A stretch of 64,000 nt of DNA from F23-D06 sp045132055 (GTDB lineage: Bacteria; Bacteroidota; Bacteroidia; Bacteroidales; WCHB1-69): the NCBI GenBank assembly GCA_045132055.1, contig JBGURP010000012.1, forward strand, positions 1 to 64,000. The letters are read 5' to 3'. The position numbers and the translations under genes are program-made. Numbering within the stretch: position 1 is the first letter of the stretch; the number at the start of each line of letters is the position of its first letter. The notes under the pieces are model-generated. The model had not been told where the DNA came from, ran no database searches, and saw only the letters and a program-made list of their open reading frames with translations. Shown here piece by piece: positions 52,631 to 62,173 of this stretch.

Positions 52631-52679
52631 AGAGCTACACATTGCTGCTGTTGCACAATCCGTGTGGCTCTGTTTTTTT
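52631..52679 (+). terminator. Intrinsic terminator of guaA
   Basis: AGAGCTACAC pairs with GTGTGGCTCT (10 bp, one G-T) around a loop that can itself pair ATTG with CAAT. A seven-T tract follows. Confidence 0.88.
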
Positions 52680-52734
52680 GGTTGAGAAGGAACATTTTCC
52701 TGCTGTGAGGGATAAAAATGTTGGGAAAATTATG

Positions 52735-52742
52735 TATTTTCG
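52735..52742 (+). promoter_or_regulatory. Candidate -7 box (TATTTTCG) of the FISUMP protein gene
   Basis: TATTTTCG differs from TAnnTTTG at one position and lies 40 bases before ATG 52783. It is the best candidate after the guaA terminator. Confidence 0.4.
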
Positions 52743-52782
52743 CGCATGGCATAATGACTTGCTATTTGAAACATGTATTATT

Positions 52783-55700
52783 ATGATTGGTTCAGTTTTC
52801 ACAAAAAAAACAATATGGAGTTTCTTTGCGCTGTTGATGTTCAGTTTGCACTGTCTTGCGCAGAATACGGTTACATTAGTATTTACGGGGGAAGATCAGC
52901 AGGGAGCCTATGTCAAAATGAACGGCATAACCATACAAAATCTAAGTCGTGATTGGCAGGAGACCTTATTGTTTCCGGACACTATATACACTTTGAATAT
53001 CGGCACGGGAATTGAGGATGTTAATCAGGCAACCGAAATGAAGGTAATGCCCAATCCTTTTGAAGGACATACACGAGTAAATATCTTTTCCGCCAAGGAT
53101 GAAGAGGCTAAAATGCAGATAGTGGATATGACTGGGAGAAGGCACGCCCAATACACGGGCAGAATCACATCGGGGGACAATTATTTTGACATCTCACTAT
53201 CCACCCCGCAAACCTATGTGTTATCAATACAGACTCGAAGTGGCATCCGTAGCTTGAAAATGGTAAACGTCGGACACGGTGGGGCTGACAGGATTAGTTA
53301 TGCAGGTAACAATCCCGAAACCGTCAAGGTAAACATCAAGGGTTCATCTTCACACGCTTTTGAGTTGGGTGATGAAATGCGATATACCGGATTCGCTCAT
53401 ATATACGGACACCTTCGCCAAAGCGCGCCTGTCCAACAGATGCAATTTACCAGTGAAGAGATTATCCTTGCGTTTGAAGGATACCCAATTGAGGTTACTA
53501 CGGATTCTGTAATGTTTCCTGATGAAACCACTTTTCATTGTTTTGGTACCGTGAATACATACGGTTCAGGGGCTGTTCAAACAGGTTTTTGTTGGGGCAG
53601 CGAGCCGAATCCTTCTTTTCATGACAATCACATCTCAAGTGGCATGGCAGAAGGTATATTCTCTGGTGTTCTGACAGATATGGATGCAGACGCCACCTAT
53701 TATATTAGAGCCTACGCCATAAATGGAATAGACACAGCGTATGGTGAAAATATAACTTGTGCAGCTGATATTTCCGTTACGAAAACAGAGACCGTTTCCA
53801 TTCCGGATAATGTTGATTGCGGTAACGGGTGCGCTATGGTATCTTCTGTTGAAGTCTCAGGTTTCACCCCTACAGCCCCCATCCATAACGCCGAAGATAT
53901 TTTATTTTTGCGAGTCAAGCTGGAGCATTCTTTTATCGGTGACCTTTATATTGCGCTGACTTGTCCTAATGGGCAAAGTGTCAAGATTATGAATAAATAC
54001 ACAACTACCGGAACCTCCGGATGCGCAAGTCAAATTCCAACCCCTTGGGGGTGGCAATTGACATCAAATGTGTCGATTGGTGCAGAATTCGGGGCGGCTA
54101 TCAGTAGTTATCATGGATGCGACCCTGCTGACAGCTTGAATCAAATGGGAGCCCCATGGAACTATTGCTGGTCAAACAACACCACCAAGGGCTATCAATA
54201 CGCCAATGGACAAGGCTATGTATATGAAAACGCAAATATCACCAATGACAGGGTGGATTCAACTAATACGATCAACATGACTCAAGTGTATCATCCAGAC
54301 CAACCCTTCTCCCAACTTATCGGTTGTCCGATAAATGGCATTTGGTCCATTACAATCATTGACGGTTTGAATGGTGACAACGGCTGGTTGACCGAATGGG
54401 AATTGGCTTTCCGTGGTAGAAACAATTCTGTTTCTGTTGAAGATGACCCCTATCTTACAAATCCGTGCCAGAATGTCACAACAGTGCCAGACTATGACGG
54501 AAACGTCTATCACACAGTGGCCATAGGAAACCAGTGCTGGTTGAGAGAGAATATGCGTACCACCCATTACACGAATGGCGAAATGATACCTTTGGGTGAA
54601 GGAACAAGTGTGTCAATGGCCTGTTACTTTCTGCCACAAAACATTGAAGACACCCTCGCGGGATTTTTGTATAATTGGACAGCCGTCATGGACAGTGTGG
54701 GGCTTGACGCCACATCCACAAACCACGTCCAAGGAGTTTGCCCTTACGGCTGGCATGTGCCTGTTGATGCCGAGTGGTCCAAATTGACGGAATATCTAAG
54801 TCTCAGGAGTGAATACACTTGTGGCGATAACACGAGTAGTATTGCCAAATCTATGGCCACTAAGACAGGTTGGAACATTTCCGATAACATTTGTGCTGTT
54901 GGCCATGATATGTCTTCCAACAACTTCACCTCCTTTTCCGCTTTTCCTGCAGGCAAGGCAAACGGAATCCCTTATGATTATGGCCAAAGTGCCAATTTCT
55001 GGACAGCCACAGCGTATAATAGTGACTTTGCCTATTATCGCAGTCTGAATTACGACAACAGTTTTGTGGAAAGGAACTGCTATGGCAACAAATTCAATGG
55101 TATGTCTGTACGGTGTGTCCGCAATGAGGGTGTTCCCGTGTTCTTGCCAAGTATCTCAACCCTTCCTGTTTCAGACATCACGGAGTATTCAGCGTTTTGT
55201 GGTGGACAAATCAGTTCCACCGGTGGTGCCACCATAACGGAACGAGGTGTATGCTGGAGCACTTCTCCCAATCCCACAGTTAACGACAATCACATTACGG
55301 ATAATAGCGGATTGAACACGTTCACCTGTAGTTTGGATAGTTTGGCTTACAGCACCACCTATTATATTCGGGCTTACGCCATCAACGCTGCCGGTACTGC
55401 CTACGGGGAGCAAAGCTCTTTTACCACTCTTGCGCCCAGTATATCAGTAAGCACCACCTCTGTGAGTGATATCACATGCTTTTCAGCCAACTGCGGAGGA
55501 AACGTAACAGCTGGCAACCCCTTTGCCGTCAGTTCCCGTGGCGTTTGCTGGAGTACCTCGGCCAATCCCACCCTTGCAGACAGTCATACTATCGATGGCA
55601 GCGGCATGGGCGGTTTCGCCAGTAGTATTACAGGTTTGCGGCCTAACACCACTTATCATGTGCGAGCCTACGCTATCTATTACAACGCAGATACTGTATA

Positions 55701-57879
55701 TGGAGAACAGCTGAACTTCGTCACCCCTACTGATCTGCCTATGGTGACGACTTCAACCTTAAGCGATATTTTATACACCACCGCTACTTGTGGCGGGGAA
55801 GTGACATACGAGGGCTGTACCCCAGTAACTGACCGAGGTGTTTGCTGGAGTATTTCCCCCAACCCCACAACCAATGACAGCCATACCGTTGACGGCAGCG
55901 GCATGGGCAGCTTCACCAGCTCTATCACGGGTTTACAACCGGACACCCGATATTATATTCGTGCCTACGCCACCAATAGCGCCGGTACGGTTTATGGTAC
56001 ACAACGGTTCTTCAACACCTTGGTGCCCATACCTGAAGTGAGCACCAATCCCGTCAGTGACATCTCTTACACCACGGCCACCTGCGGCGGTAATGTGACC
56101 AGCGAGGGCATGACACCTGTGACAGCCAGAGGGGTATGTTGGAGTACTTCAACAAATCCTACGATAAACGACAGCTTGACCGTTGACAGCAGCGGGGCGG
56201 GCAGTTTCACCAGCCTTATCACAGGATTACAACCCAACACCCATTACTATGTGCGGGCATACGCCACCAATAACTCAGGCACGGTATATGGTACACAACG
56301 AAGCTTTTCAACCCTAGTAGGAACACCCGTAGTAAGCACAAACATCATCAGTAACATAACAGATTCTTCTGCCGTCTGCGGCGGAGATGTGACCAATGAA
56401 GCCGCTTATGCGGTGACCGCTCGTGGTATATGTTGGAGTACGTCAACAAATCCCACGATAAATGATAGCTTTACCATTGACAGCAGCGGAATGGGCAGTT
56501 TCACCAGCTTTATAACAGGACTGCAACCCAACACCCGTTACTATGTGCGAGCATACGCCACCAACAGTTCGGGAACAGCGTATGGTGTGCGGCGAAGTCT
56601 CATTACTACCGCTAAAACACCATCCGTAACCACGTCTGCCGTAAGCAACATTACCTGTATTGCAGCAGACTGCGGAGGAACTGTATCTTCAGATGGGATC
56701 TCCGGAGTGACAGCCAAAGGCGTATGTTGGAGTACCTCTACGAATCCCACCATCACAGACAGTCTTACAATTGATGGCAACGATGTAGGCAGTTTCACCA
56801 GCCATATCACAGGCTTGCAACCTAGCACGCATTATTATGTACGGGCATACGCCACCAATAATGCAGGCACAGTATATGGTACACGACGTCAGTTCACCAC
56901 ACCGGCCGCCACGCCGACAATCACAACAACTGGAGTGAATAGAATTTCCTTCACATCGGTCACTTGCGACGGCACCGTGAGTTACGAGGGCATAGCAGCA
57001 GTAACTGCTCGCGGGGTATGCTGGAGTACCTCTCCCAACCCTACTGTTAATGACAATCATACTGTTGACAGCAGCGGAGTGGGCAGTTTCACCAGCCTTA
57101 TTACTGGCTTACAGCCTATTGTCCATTACTATGTGCGGGCATACGCGACTAACAGTGCAGGTACAGCGTATGGCAATGAGATAGAATTTACCACCTCTGA
57201 TGGATATTCATGTCCAGATGCATCTACTCTCACCGACATAGATGGGAATATATACAACACGATTCAGCTTGGTAACCAGTGTTGGATGCGAGAGAATCTG
57301 CGTACCACACGTTACGCCAACGGCACGGAAATACCATTATCCAATTATGCTGCAAGCTATGCATATCGATGTTATCCAAATGGTAGTGAAAGCAATGTGT
57401 CCACATACGGCTATCTTTATAATTGGCAGGCCGTGATGGGTGGCTCACCCTCCAGTACTAGCAATCCGAGTGGTGTGCAAGGCATCTGCCCCAATGGATG
57501 GCATGTGCCAAGCGATGCGGAATGGACACAACTGACGGATTATGTTAGCTGCCAAAGCCAGTATCTTTGCAATGGTGATTCAAACTATATAGGCAAGGCA
57601 TTGGCGGATAATGCCTTGAGCTGGAGTTATGACACTACTACTTGCGCGGTTGGCAATATGCCAAGTAATAACAACGCCACTAATTTCTCCGCACTTCCCG
57701 CAGGGGATATCGTTTCCGGGGGCTATTTTGGTTTTCTCACCTTCGCTGTCTTTTGGACTGCCACCCAATATAATAACAGCCGCGCATACGACCGAGATAT
57801 TGCCTGGTATGTTGCCACGGTGCGCAGACAAAACTTCGAAAAAGTAAGAGGTCATTCCGTCCGTTGTCTTCGCAATTAA
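52783..57879 (+). CDS. Giant surface protein: displaced sorting-like domain, P-domain, seven tandem FN3-like repeats and two FISUMP domains
   Basis: 1698 residues from ATG 52783. The frame is open 47 codons upstream, but through the guaA terminator, so that start is rejected. Order: signal peptide (1-27, ending CLA); a domain near 87-155 that looks like a T9SS sorting tail (MPNPFEGHTRVNIF, then TYVLSIQTRSGIRSLKMVN) but sits at the N-terminal side; one degenerate FN3-like module (about 250-330); a proprotein-convertase P-domain-like region (about 335-545); FISUMP domain 1 (560-781); seven tandem ~98-residue modules (785-1472); FISUMP domain 2 (1476-1698, ending HSVRCLRN). Each module has a CGG strand, RGVCWSTSxNPT and YYVRAYATN. 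No enzyme core is seen. Adhesion or display is inferred. Confidence 0.85.
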   Translation: MIGSVFTKKTIWSFFALLMFSLHCLAQNTVTLVFTGEDQQGAYVKMNGITIQNLSRDWQETLLFPDTIYTLNIGTGIEDVNQATEMKVMPNPFEGHTRVNIFSAKDEEAKMQIVDMTGRRHAQYTGRITSGDNYFDISLSTPQTYVLSIQTRSGIRSLKMVNVGHGGADRISYAGNNPETVKVNIKGSSSHAFELGDEMRYTGFAHIYGHLRQSAPVQQMQFTSEEIILAFEGYPIEVTTDSVMFPDETTFHCFGTVNTYGSGAVQTGFCWGSEPNPSFHDNHISSGMAEGIFSGVLTDMDADATYYIRAYAINGIDTAYGENITCAADISVTKTETVSIPDNVDCGNGCAMVSSVEVSGFTPTAPIHNAEDILFLRVKLEHSFIGDLYIALTCPNGQSVKIMNKYTTTGTSGCASQIPTPWGWQLTSNVSIGAEFGAAISSYHGCDPADSLNQMGAPWNYCWSNNTTKGYQYANGQGYVYENANITNDRVDSTNTINMTQVYHPDQPFSQLIGCPINGIWSITIIDGLNGDNGWLTEWELAFRGRNNSVSVEDDPYLTNPCQNVTTVPDYDGNVYHTVAIGNQCWLRENMRTTHYTNGEMIPLGEGTSVSMACYFLPQNIEDTLAGFLYNWTAVMDSVGLDATSTNHVQGVCPYGWHVPVDAEWSKLTEYLSLRSEYTCGDNTSSIAKSMATKTGWNISDNICAVGHDMSSNNFTSFSAFPAGKANGIPYDYGQSANFWTATAYNSDFAYYRSLNYDNSFVERNCYGNKFNGMSVRCVRNEGVPVFLPSISTLPVSDITEYSAFCGGQISSTGGATITERGVCWSTSPNPTVNDNHITDNSGLNTFTCSLDSLAYSTTYYIRAYAINAAGTAYGEQSSFTTLAPSISVSTTSVSDITCFSANCGGNVTAGNPFAVSSRGVCWSTSANPTLADSHTIDGSGMGGFASSITGLRPNTTYHVRAYAIYYNADTVYGEQLNFVTPTDLPMVTTSTLSDILYTTATCGGEVTYEGCTPVTDRGVCWSISPNPTTNDSHTVDGSGMGSFTSSITGLQPDTRYYIRAYATNSAGTVYGTQRFFNTLVPIPEVSTNPVSDISYTTATCGGNVTSEGMTPVTARGVCWSTSTNPTINDSLTVDSSGAGSFTSLITGLQPNTHYYVRAYATNNSGTVYGTQRSFSTLVGTPVVSTNIISNITDSSAVCGGDVTNEAAYAVTARGICWSTSTNPTINDSFTIDSSGMGSFTSFITGLQPNTRYYVRAYATNSSGTAYGVRRSLITTAKTPSVTTSAVSNITCIAADCGGTVSSDGISGVTAKGVCWSTSTNPTITDSLTIDGNDVGSFTSHITGLQPSTHYYVRAYATNNAGTVYGTRRQFTTPAATPTITTTGVNRISFTSVTCDGTVSYEGIAAVTARGVCWSTSPNPTVNDNHTVDSSGVGSFTSLITGLQPIVHYYVRAYATNSAGTAYGNEIEFTTSDGYSCPDASTLTDIDGNIYNTIQLGNQCWMRENLRTTRYANGTEIPLSNYAASYAYRCYPNGSESNVSTYGYLYNWQAVMGGSPSSTSNPSGVQGICPNGWHVPSDAEWTQLTDYVSCQSQYLCNGDSNYIGKALADNALSWSYDTTTCAVGNMPSNNNATNFSALPAGDIVSGGYFGFLTFAVFWTATQYNNSRAYDRDIAWYVATVRRQNFEKVRGHSVRCLRN
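55135..57203 (+). repeat. Seven tandem ~294-bp coding repeats
   Basis: Units begin near 55135, 55435, 55735, 56029, 56323, 56617 and 56911; the last five are spaced exactly 294 bases. Each encodes one FN3-like module with RGVCWS and RAYATN. Copies are diverged in sequence, so the array is old or under diversifying pressure, but unit number could still vary by recombination. Confidence 0.9.
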
Positions 57880-57903
57880 AAGTCATCAACCAAACATTAT
57901 CGT

Positions 57904-60681
57904 ATGAAAAACATTTCTCTTTTCCTACTGGCAGTATTATTCACGGCTTTTGGTGCAGTTGCGCAAAATCTGCAGGTCACCCAGATTGCCGGCGCCTCCG
58001 CTTTGGTTACATGGGATAACGACCCTACCGGCACTGTCAGTTTCTATTCCTTGGAATATGCCGAAGTAGGTCAAAACAATGGCATTTTTGTATCGAATAT
58101 CACGGACGCATCCTATATGCTCAGTCCACTTGAGCCGCTCACCTATTATGTGGTACGTCTCCAAGCCAATTACAATGACAACAGCGTAAGCGGATGGAGT
58201 ACAATATCCTTTATTACAGGATGTTTGGCGGGTGGTGAAAACGCCGTCGGGGATGGTACTTCCACCAGTAGCAACCTTCCTTCAAACAGTACCTATGATT
58301 ATGGGTATTCCCAGCAGCTATTCACGGCAGCGGAAATAGGTGGTGCCGGCAACATCTATTCCATATCATTTGAAATGACCAATTTGGAAGGTCAAAGACG
58401 CTATAAGATTTACCTGATGCACACTACAGCACTCACACTCTCCTCCTGGCTGCCTGCCAACAATGCACAACTGGTATTCGACAGTGAACAAGTCCTGGTG
58501 GAAGGGTGGAATACCTTTCGTTTTTCCACTCCTTTTGCTTACAATGGAACGGACAATCTTGTATTAATTATTGTGGATATAACCGGTGATAATACACCTT
58601 TCTATTCCTATAATGAATGGATGGTTCACAATACAACCCAATATTGTTCACACTATGCCTATAGCCAAAACACCCCATACGATATCAGCAGTATTCCTTC
58701 TTCAGGTACTCAGTCGCTTTTCCGCAACAATGTTATCTTTGGAGGCATTTGTGACACTACGGTAACCTGCATCGTGCCGAACATCTTTATTGACCATATC
58801 ACTCAAACCACCGCCGATGTGAGATGGGCTCCAGGTTATGACGAAAGCGCATGGGAATTGGAATATGCCCTGTATGACGATTCCGTATGGACATCCGTTA
58901 CCAATCTTACAGGCGATGTGTTTACCCTTAATCAACTGACTCCTTACACCCACTATAAGGTAAGAATGCGTGCCGTGTGCGCTCCCGGTCAAGTAAGCGA
59001 ATGGGTTATGACCGATTTCACCACCGAATGTGCTAAGCTTTCCGTTCCATACTTCGAGGACTTCAATTCAATTAACGCCAGCCACATAAGCGGATTGTTT
59101 CCGGGGTGTTGGACCAGATATGATTGCTTCAGCACTTTTCATCCTTTTGCTGGCATCCTTAACCACGGTGGAGCCGAAGGTTGTTCTCTGAACTTCTATT
59201 CTACCTCTAGCACATTTAACATGGCGGTTATGCCTGAAGCAGAAATTGAGGTGAGTCTTTTGGAAGTCTCTTTCTATTTGAGAGTTGACGAACTTATCAA
59301 TGGAATGGTTGTAGGTGTGATGACGGAGGCTGATGGTTTTGATGGTTTCATCCCCGTTGACACTGTTTTTTGCACAGAGACGAATACCTTTCAACACCAA
59401 GTGGTTGACCTGGACACCTATCTGGGAACCGGCAAATACATTGCATTTAAAAACTGTAACAACACTTCTGGACAACTCTATCTTGATGATGTTAATGTGA
59501 TGCTGATTCCAAGTTGCCGATATCCAAATCATATTGTTGTCACAGACATTTACAAAGACTCTGCTGTAATTGCCTGGACAGAAAGAGGTTCTGCTACCGA
59601 ATGGATATTGGAATACGGGCCATCCGGCTTTACCCCAGGTTCGGGCACTACCATACAAACCACACAGAATCCATATACTCTGACGGGACTCTATGCAGAA
59701 ACTGGATATGACGTTTACATGCGTTCCGACTGCAGCGAAGGAGATATGAGTGACTGGTACCCAGATCATGCGTCATTCACCACACGCAGTTGCTCACCTG
59801 CCCATCAATGCGAATATTATTTCGTATGTGTTGACCGTTATGGTGATAGTTGGAACGGTGCATACGTCAGCATACAGCAAAACGAGTTGCCAATAGCCAT
59901 TGTGAGAAGCACTACGTATGTGACAAGTGAACCTTCCACCATGATTGATACTATCGGTGTAATGCTATGCGATAATGTCAACACGACAATCATTTGGCAT
60001 GCTGGAACATACGACAATGAAGCCAGTTTGATGGTGTTGACCCCTGCAGGAGATACGCTTTATACTCACACAAATATGTCAACGGTTGGTTCCGATACTT
60101 TGTTGAACTTCATCGCGAACTGCGACGGTTTTATATCTCCTGTTTGTGACATGCCTTTATACGTCACTGTTGATTCTGTTGGCGGGAACAGTGCGGATAT
60201 CAGTTGGACAGCCGGTTACGTTGAGACCGAATGGAATTTGCAGTATAAGGAAGCAGTCGCCACTTCTTGGAGCGAAAGTATTCCTTTAACGAGTGCCCAC
60301 TACCAAATCCCATACTTGATGGCAGAAACCGAATATCAGGTGCGTGTCCAGGCAAACTGCATTGACACTCTCAGCGACTGGACAAATCCTGTCAGCTTCA
60401 TCACCCAAAGTGGTGGTGTTGACAGTGTGGGTGTTGACCATCTCCTTTTGGCTCAAAGCATTTGTCTGAGGCCAAATCCTGCTGACAAATTCATCGAGTT
60501 AATCGTCAATAGCCATATTGAAGTGAAGGAAGCCTTGGTTTTCAATGCTTTCGGGCAACTAATCCAAACTGTCCAGCTGATTGACAACCACGCTCGTATT
60601 GACCTTAGCAGGATGGCAGCAGGCATGTACTTCGTACGCATCAGCAACACAGGTGCCACTAAGAAGTTCATTAAACGATAG
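57904..60681 (+). CDS. Secreted multi-FN3 protein with T9SS type A sorting tail
   Basis: 925 residues: signal peptide (1-20, ending AVA); FN3-like domains at about 22-103, 285-376, 537-632 and 743-835; a MAM/choice-of-anchor-J-like jellyroll at about 378-535 (VPYFEDFNSINASH); a further disulfide-looking domain at 633-742. A canonical type A sorting domain begins ICLRPNPADKFIEL near 852, passes GMYFVRISNTG and ends in basic KKFIKR. The tail should direct it through T9SS and anchor it to the surface. No catalytic motif is seen. It starts 24 bases after the FISUMP protein gene without a promoter of its own, so the two are probably cotranscribed. Confidence 0.9.
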   Translation: MKNISLFLLAVLFTAFGAVAQNLQVTQIAGASALVTWDNDPTGTVSFYSLEYAEVGQNNGIFVSNITDASYMLSPLEPLTYYVVRLQANYNDNSVSGWSTISFITGCLAGGENAVGDGTSTSSNLPSNSTYDYGYSQQLFTAAEIGGAGNIYSISFEMTNLEGQRRYKIYLMHTTALTLSSWLPANNAQLVFDSEQVLVEGWNTFRFSTPFAYNGTDNLVLIIVDITGDNTPFYSYNEWMVHNTTQYCSHYAYSQNTPYDISSIPSSGTQSLFRNNVIFGGICDTTVTCIVPNIFIDHITQTTADVRWAPGYDESAWELEYALYDDSVWTSVTNLTGDVFTLNQLTPYTHYKVRMRAVCAPGQVSEWVMTDFTTECAKLSVPYFEDFNSINASHISGLFPGCWTRYDCFSTFHPFAGILNHGGAEGCSLNFYSTSSTFNMAVMPEAEIEVSLLEVSFYLRVDELINGMVVGVMTEADGFDGFIPVDTVFCTETNTFQHQVVDLDTYLGTGKYIAFKNCNNTSGQLYLDDVNVMLIPSCRYPNHIVVTDIYKDSAVIAWTERGSATEWILEYGPSGFTPGSGTTIQTTQNPYTLTGLYAETGYDVYMRSDCSEGDMSDWYPDHASFTTRSCSPAHQCEYYFVCVDRYGDSWNGAYVSIQQNELPIAIVRSTTYVTSEPSTMIDTIGVMLCDNVNTTIIWHAGTYDNEASLMVLTPAGDTLYTHTNMSTVGSDTLLNFIANCDGFISPVCDMPLYVTVDSVGGNSADISWTAGYVETEWNLQYKEAVATSWSESIPLTSAHYQIPYLMAETEYQVRVQANCIDTLSDWTNPVSFITQSGGVDSVGVDHLLLAQSICLRPNPADKFIELIVNSHIEVKEALVFNAFGQLIQTVQLIDNHARIDLSRMAAGMYFVRISNTGATKKFIKR

Positions 60682-60709
60682 CTTTTCATGCTGCTGCAGA
60701 TGTGAAAAA

Positions 60710-60796
60710 ATGGCACGAAAACTTGTCACTCAAGCAGATAGCAACAGCTTTAAGTCAATGAACCACAATGGAATTAGTATAATTGAGTGGGAGTAA
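60710..60796 (+). CDS. 28-codon ORF ending like GuaA (possible fragment)
   Basis: A short frame starting MARKLVTQADSN and ending GISIIEWE, then TAATAACG. The last three residues, the stop and the following bases match the guaA end. The rest does not match GuaA. It is either a leftover of a gene disrupted by insertion or a chance ORF over the direct repeat; I do not claim that it is translated. Confidence 0.25.
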   Translation: MARKLVTQADSNSFKSMNHNGISIIEWE

Positions 60797-60801
60797 TAAC
60801 G
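60782..60801 (+). repeat. Direct repeat of the guaA 3' end (right copy)
   Basis: ATTGAGTGGGAGTAATAACG matches the guaA terminus copy at 52547-52566 at 18 of 20 positions. It lies in the 161-base gap between the T9SS protein gene and the convergent glycosyltransferase gene. Confidence 0.6.
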
Positions 60802-60842
60802 GGGAAATCTTCGCTATGAGAATCCCTACAATTTATGAATTA

Positions 60843-62009
60843 CTATTTCCGAATCGCAGCCTCATACATTTCAATGAGACGTTTCGCAACCACCTCGTTG
60901 ATGTCGTAATTGTTCATTGATTCAGCATATTTAAATCCCATCTCCCAACGCTCTTTCGGGTGATCGAACCAGTAGTCGATACGTTCGGCAAGCGCTTTTG
61001 CATTTTTTGAGGGGAATTTGCTGCGCTCATCCAAGGCATACGCCGATGTGCCAGAATAGCGCGCGGTGGCAATTACGGGCACAACAGCCTGCTGCAGAGC
61101 TTCCGTGATGCTCATGCCTTCCACTTCAATGTAGGCGCAATGAACAGCCAAGTCAGCATTAGCGGCCAGTTCGCGCAGCTGATCGCGATTGTAATAACCA
61201 ATGATTGGCTTATATCCGACCACACCGTCTTCGTACAGCTTTTCGGCCATACGCGTGTATTGTTCCAACTTAGGACCACGGCCTGCAATGTGCAGTCGAA
61301 TCCGTTTCGCGTACTTGCTGAGTCGAATGGCCTTATACAGCGTCGGTTGGTCCTTTTCCACAGCAGTTCGACCGATGTAAATCAGATCGAGCGGACGATT
61401 CTCATCGAAATAGTTTTCCGGCGGTGTAAGCGGACGAATACATTTATCCGGAATCACGCCATTGGAGAGGGTGAAACAATGCGCTTTGACGCGATGGCGA
61501 ACCAATCGCTCACGGACATTTTCCGTAGGACATTGTATATATTTGTAATGACGGTAGAAAGTGTGACACCAATGACGCAAGATAAGTTGACATGTCAGAA
61601 AACCGGCACGGCAGCCCAAGGTGTTGAAGATGATATTCTCTGGATGCACGTGGTAGGTCCCCACAAGAGGTTTTCCAAGCTTTAATGCCCATTTCATTGC
61701 GGCACGGTGGAGAAAAAAGGTCTCTTCCATGTGTATGACATCTGCCCAGCGAACCGCTTCCTCAATTTGTGGCCCCTTCCACTTGGCAAAATGGTAACCG
61801 AATGAGGAGAGCATCGGCTGTACCAAGGGAAAATCGAAATCCTCCATCTCATAATCCGGTTTCTCTCCGTTGGGATCTTCCAGGTTTTTACCCGAAAGGA
61901 CACGAACCTCCTGGCCTGCCTCACGCAGTGCTTTTACGGTTCGTCTTGCAGATTCGTCAAGGCCATTGCCTTCGCAGAAAAAGTTGTTTACGACAAATAA
62001 TATCTTCAT
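60843..62009 (-). CDS. Family 4 glycosyltransferase (diacylglycerol glucosyltransferase-like)
   Basis: A 388-residue GT-B protein. It opens KILFVVNNFFCEGNGLDESA, and the EX7E donor motif lies in EVEGMSITEALQQAVVP near 300. The overall pattern (HMEETFFLHRAAMKWALKLG, GTYHVHPENI) resembles glycolipid-forming GT4 enzymes such as 1,2-diacylglycerol 3-glucosyltransferases, but capsule or LPS enzymes look similar, so the acceptor is uncertain. It is transcribed alone on the minus strand with a promoter box just upstream. Confidence 0.87.
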   Translation of the reverse strand: MKILFVVNNFFCEGNGLDESARRTVKALREAGQEVRVLSGKNLEDPNGEKPDYEMEDFDFPLVQPMLSSFGYHFAKWKGPQIEEAVRWADVIHMEETFFLHRAAMKWALKLGKPLVGTYHVHPENIIFNTLGCRAGFLTCQLILRHWCHTFYRHYKYIQCPTENVRERLVRHRVKAHCFTLSNGVIPDKCIRPLTPPENYFDENRPLDLIYIGRTAVEKDQPTLYKAIRLSKYAKRIRLHIAGRGPKLEQYTRMAEKLYEDGVVGYKPIIGYYNRDQLRELAANADLAVHCAYIEVEGMSITEALQQAVVPVIATARYSGTSAYALDERSKFPSKNAKALAERIDYWFDHPKERWEMGFKYAESMNNYDINEVVAKRLIEMYEAAIRK

Positions 62010-62034
62010 AAGATAACAATTTAAATAACCGCCG

Positions 62035-62042
62035 CAAAATTA
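62035..62042 (-). promoter_or_regulatory. -7 promoter box of the GT4 gene (TAATTTTG)
   Basis: The minus strand reads TAATTTTG, 25 bases before ATG 62009. Two further overlapping matches (TACTTTTG, TATTTTTG at 62145-62160) lie further upstream and could be alternatives. Confidence 0.55.
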
Positions 62043-62173
62043 ACATTTTTTATGAAATATAAAATATTGGTAATCAATTGTATTTATATGTTAATGATAT
62101 AATTTTAGCAAAAAAAGGAAACTAAAGGTGACGTGATGGTTCTACAAAAGTACAAAAATAGCCGCGGCCTGAT

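Noticed and set aside
52642..52782. N-terminal extension of the FISUMP protein
   Set aside because: The extra 47 codons run through the guaA terminator stem and T-tract and precede the signal peptide. ATG 52783 gives a proper secretion signal.
55135..57203. Possible CRISPR-like or non-coding tandem array
   Set aside because: The 294-bp units are in frame, encode similar protein modules and have no short identical repeats with unique spacers.
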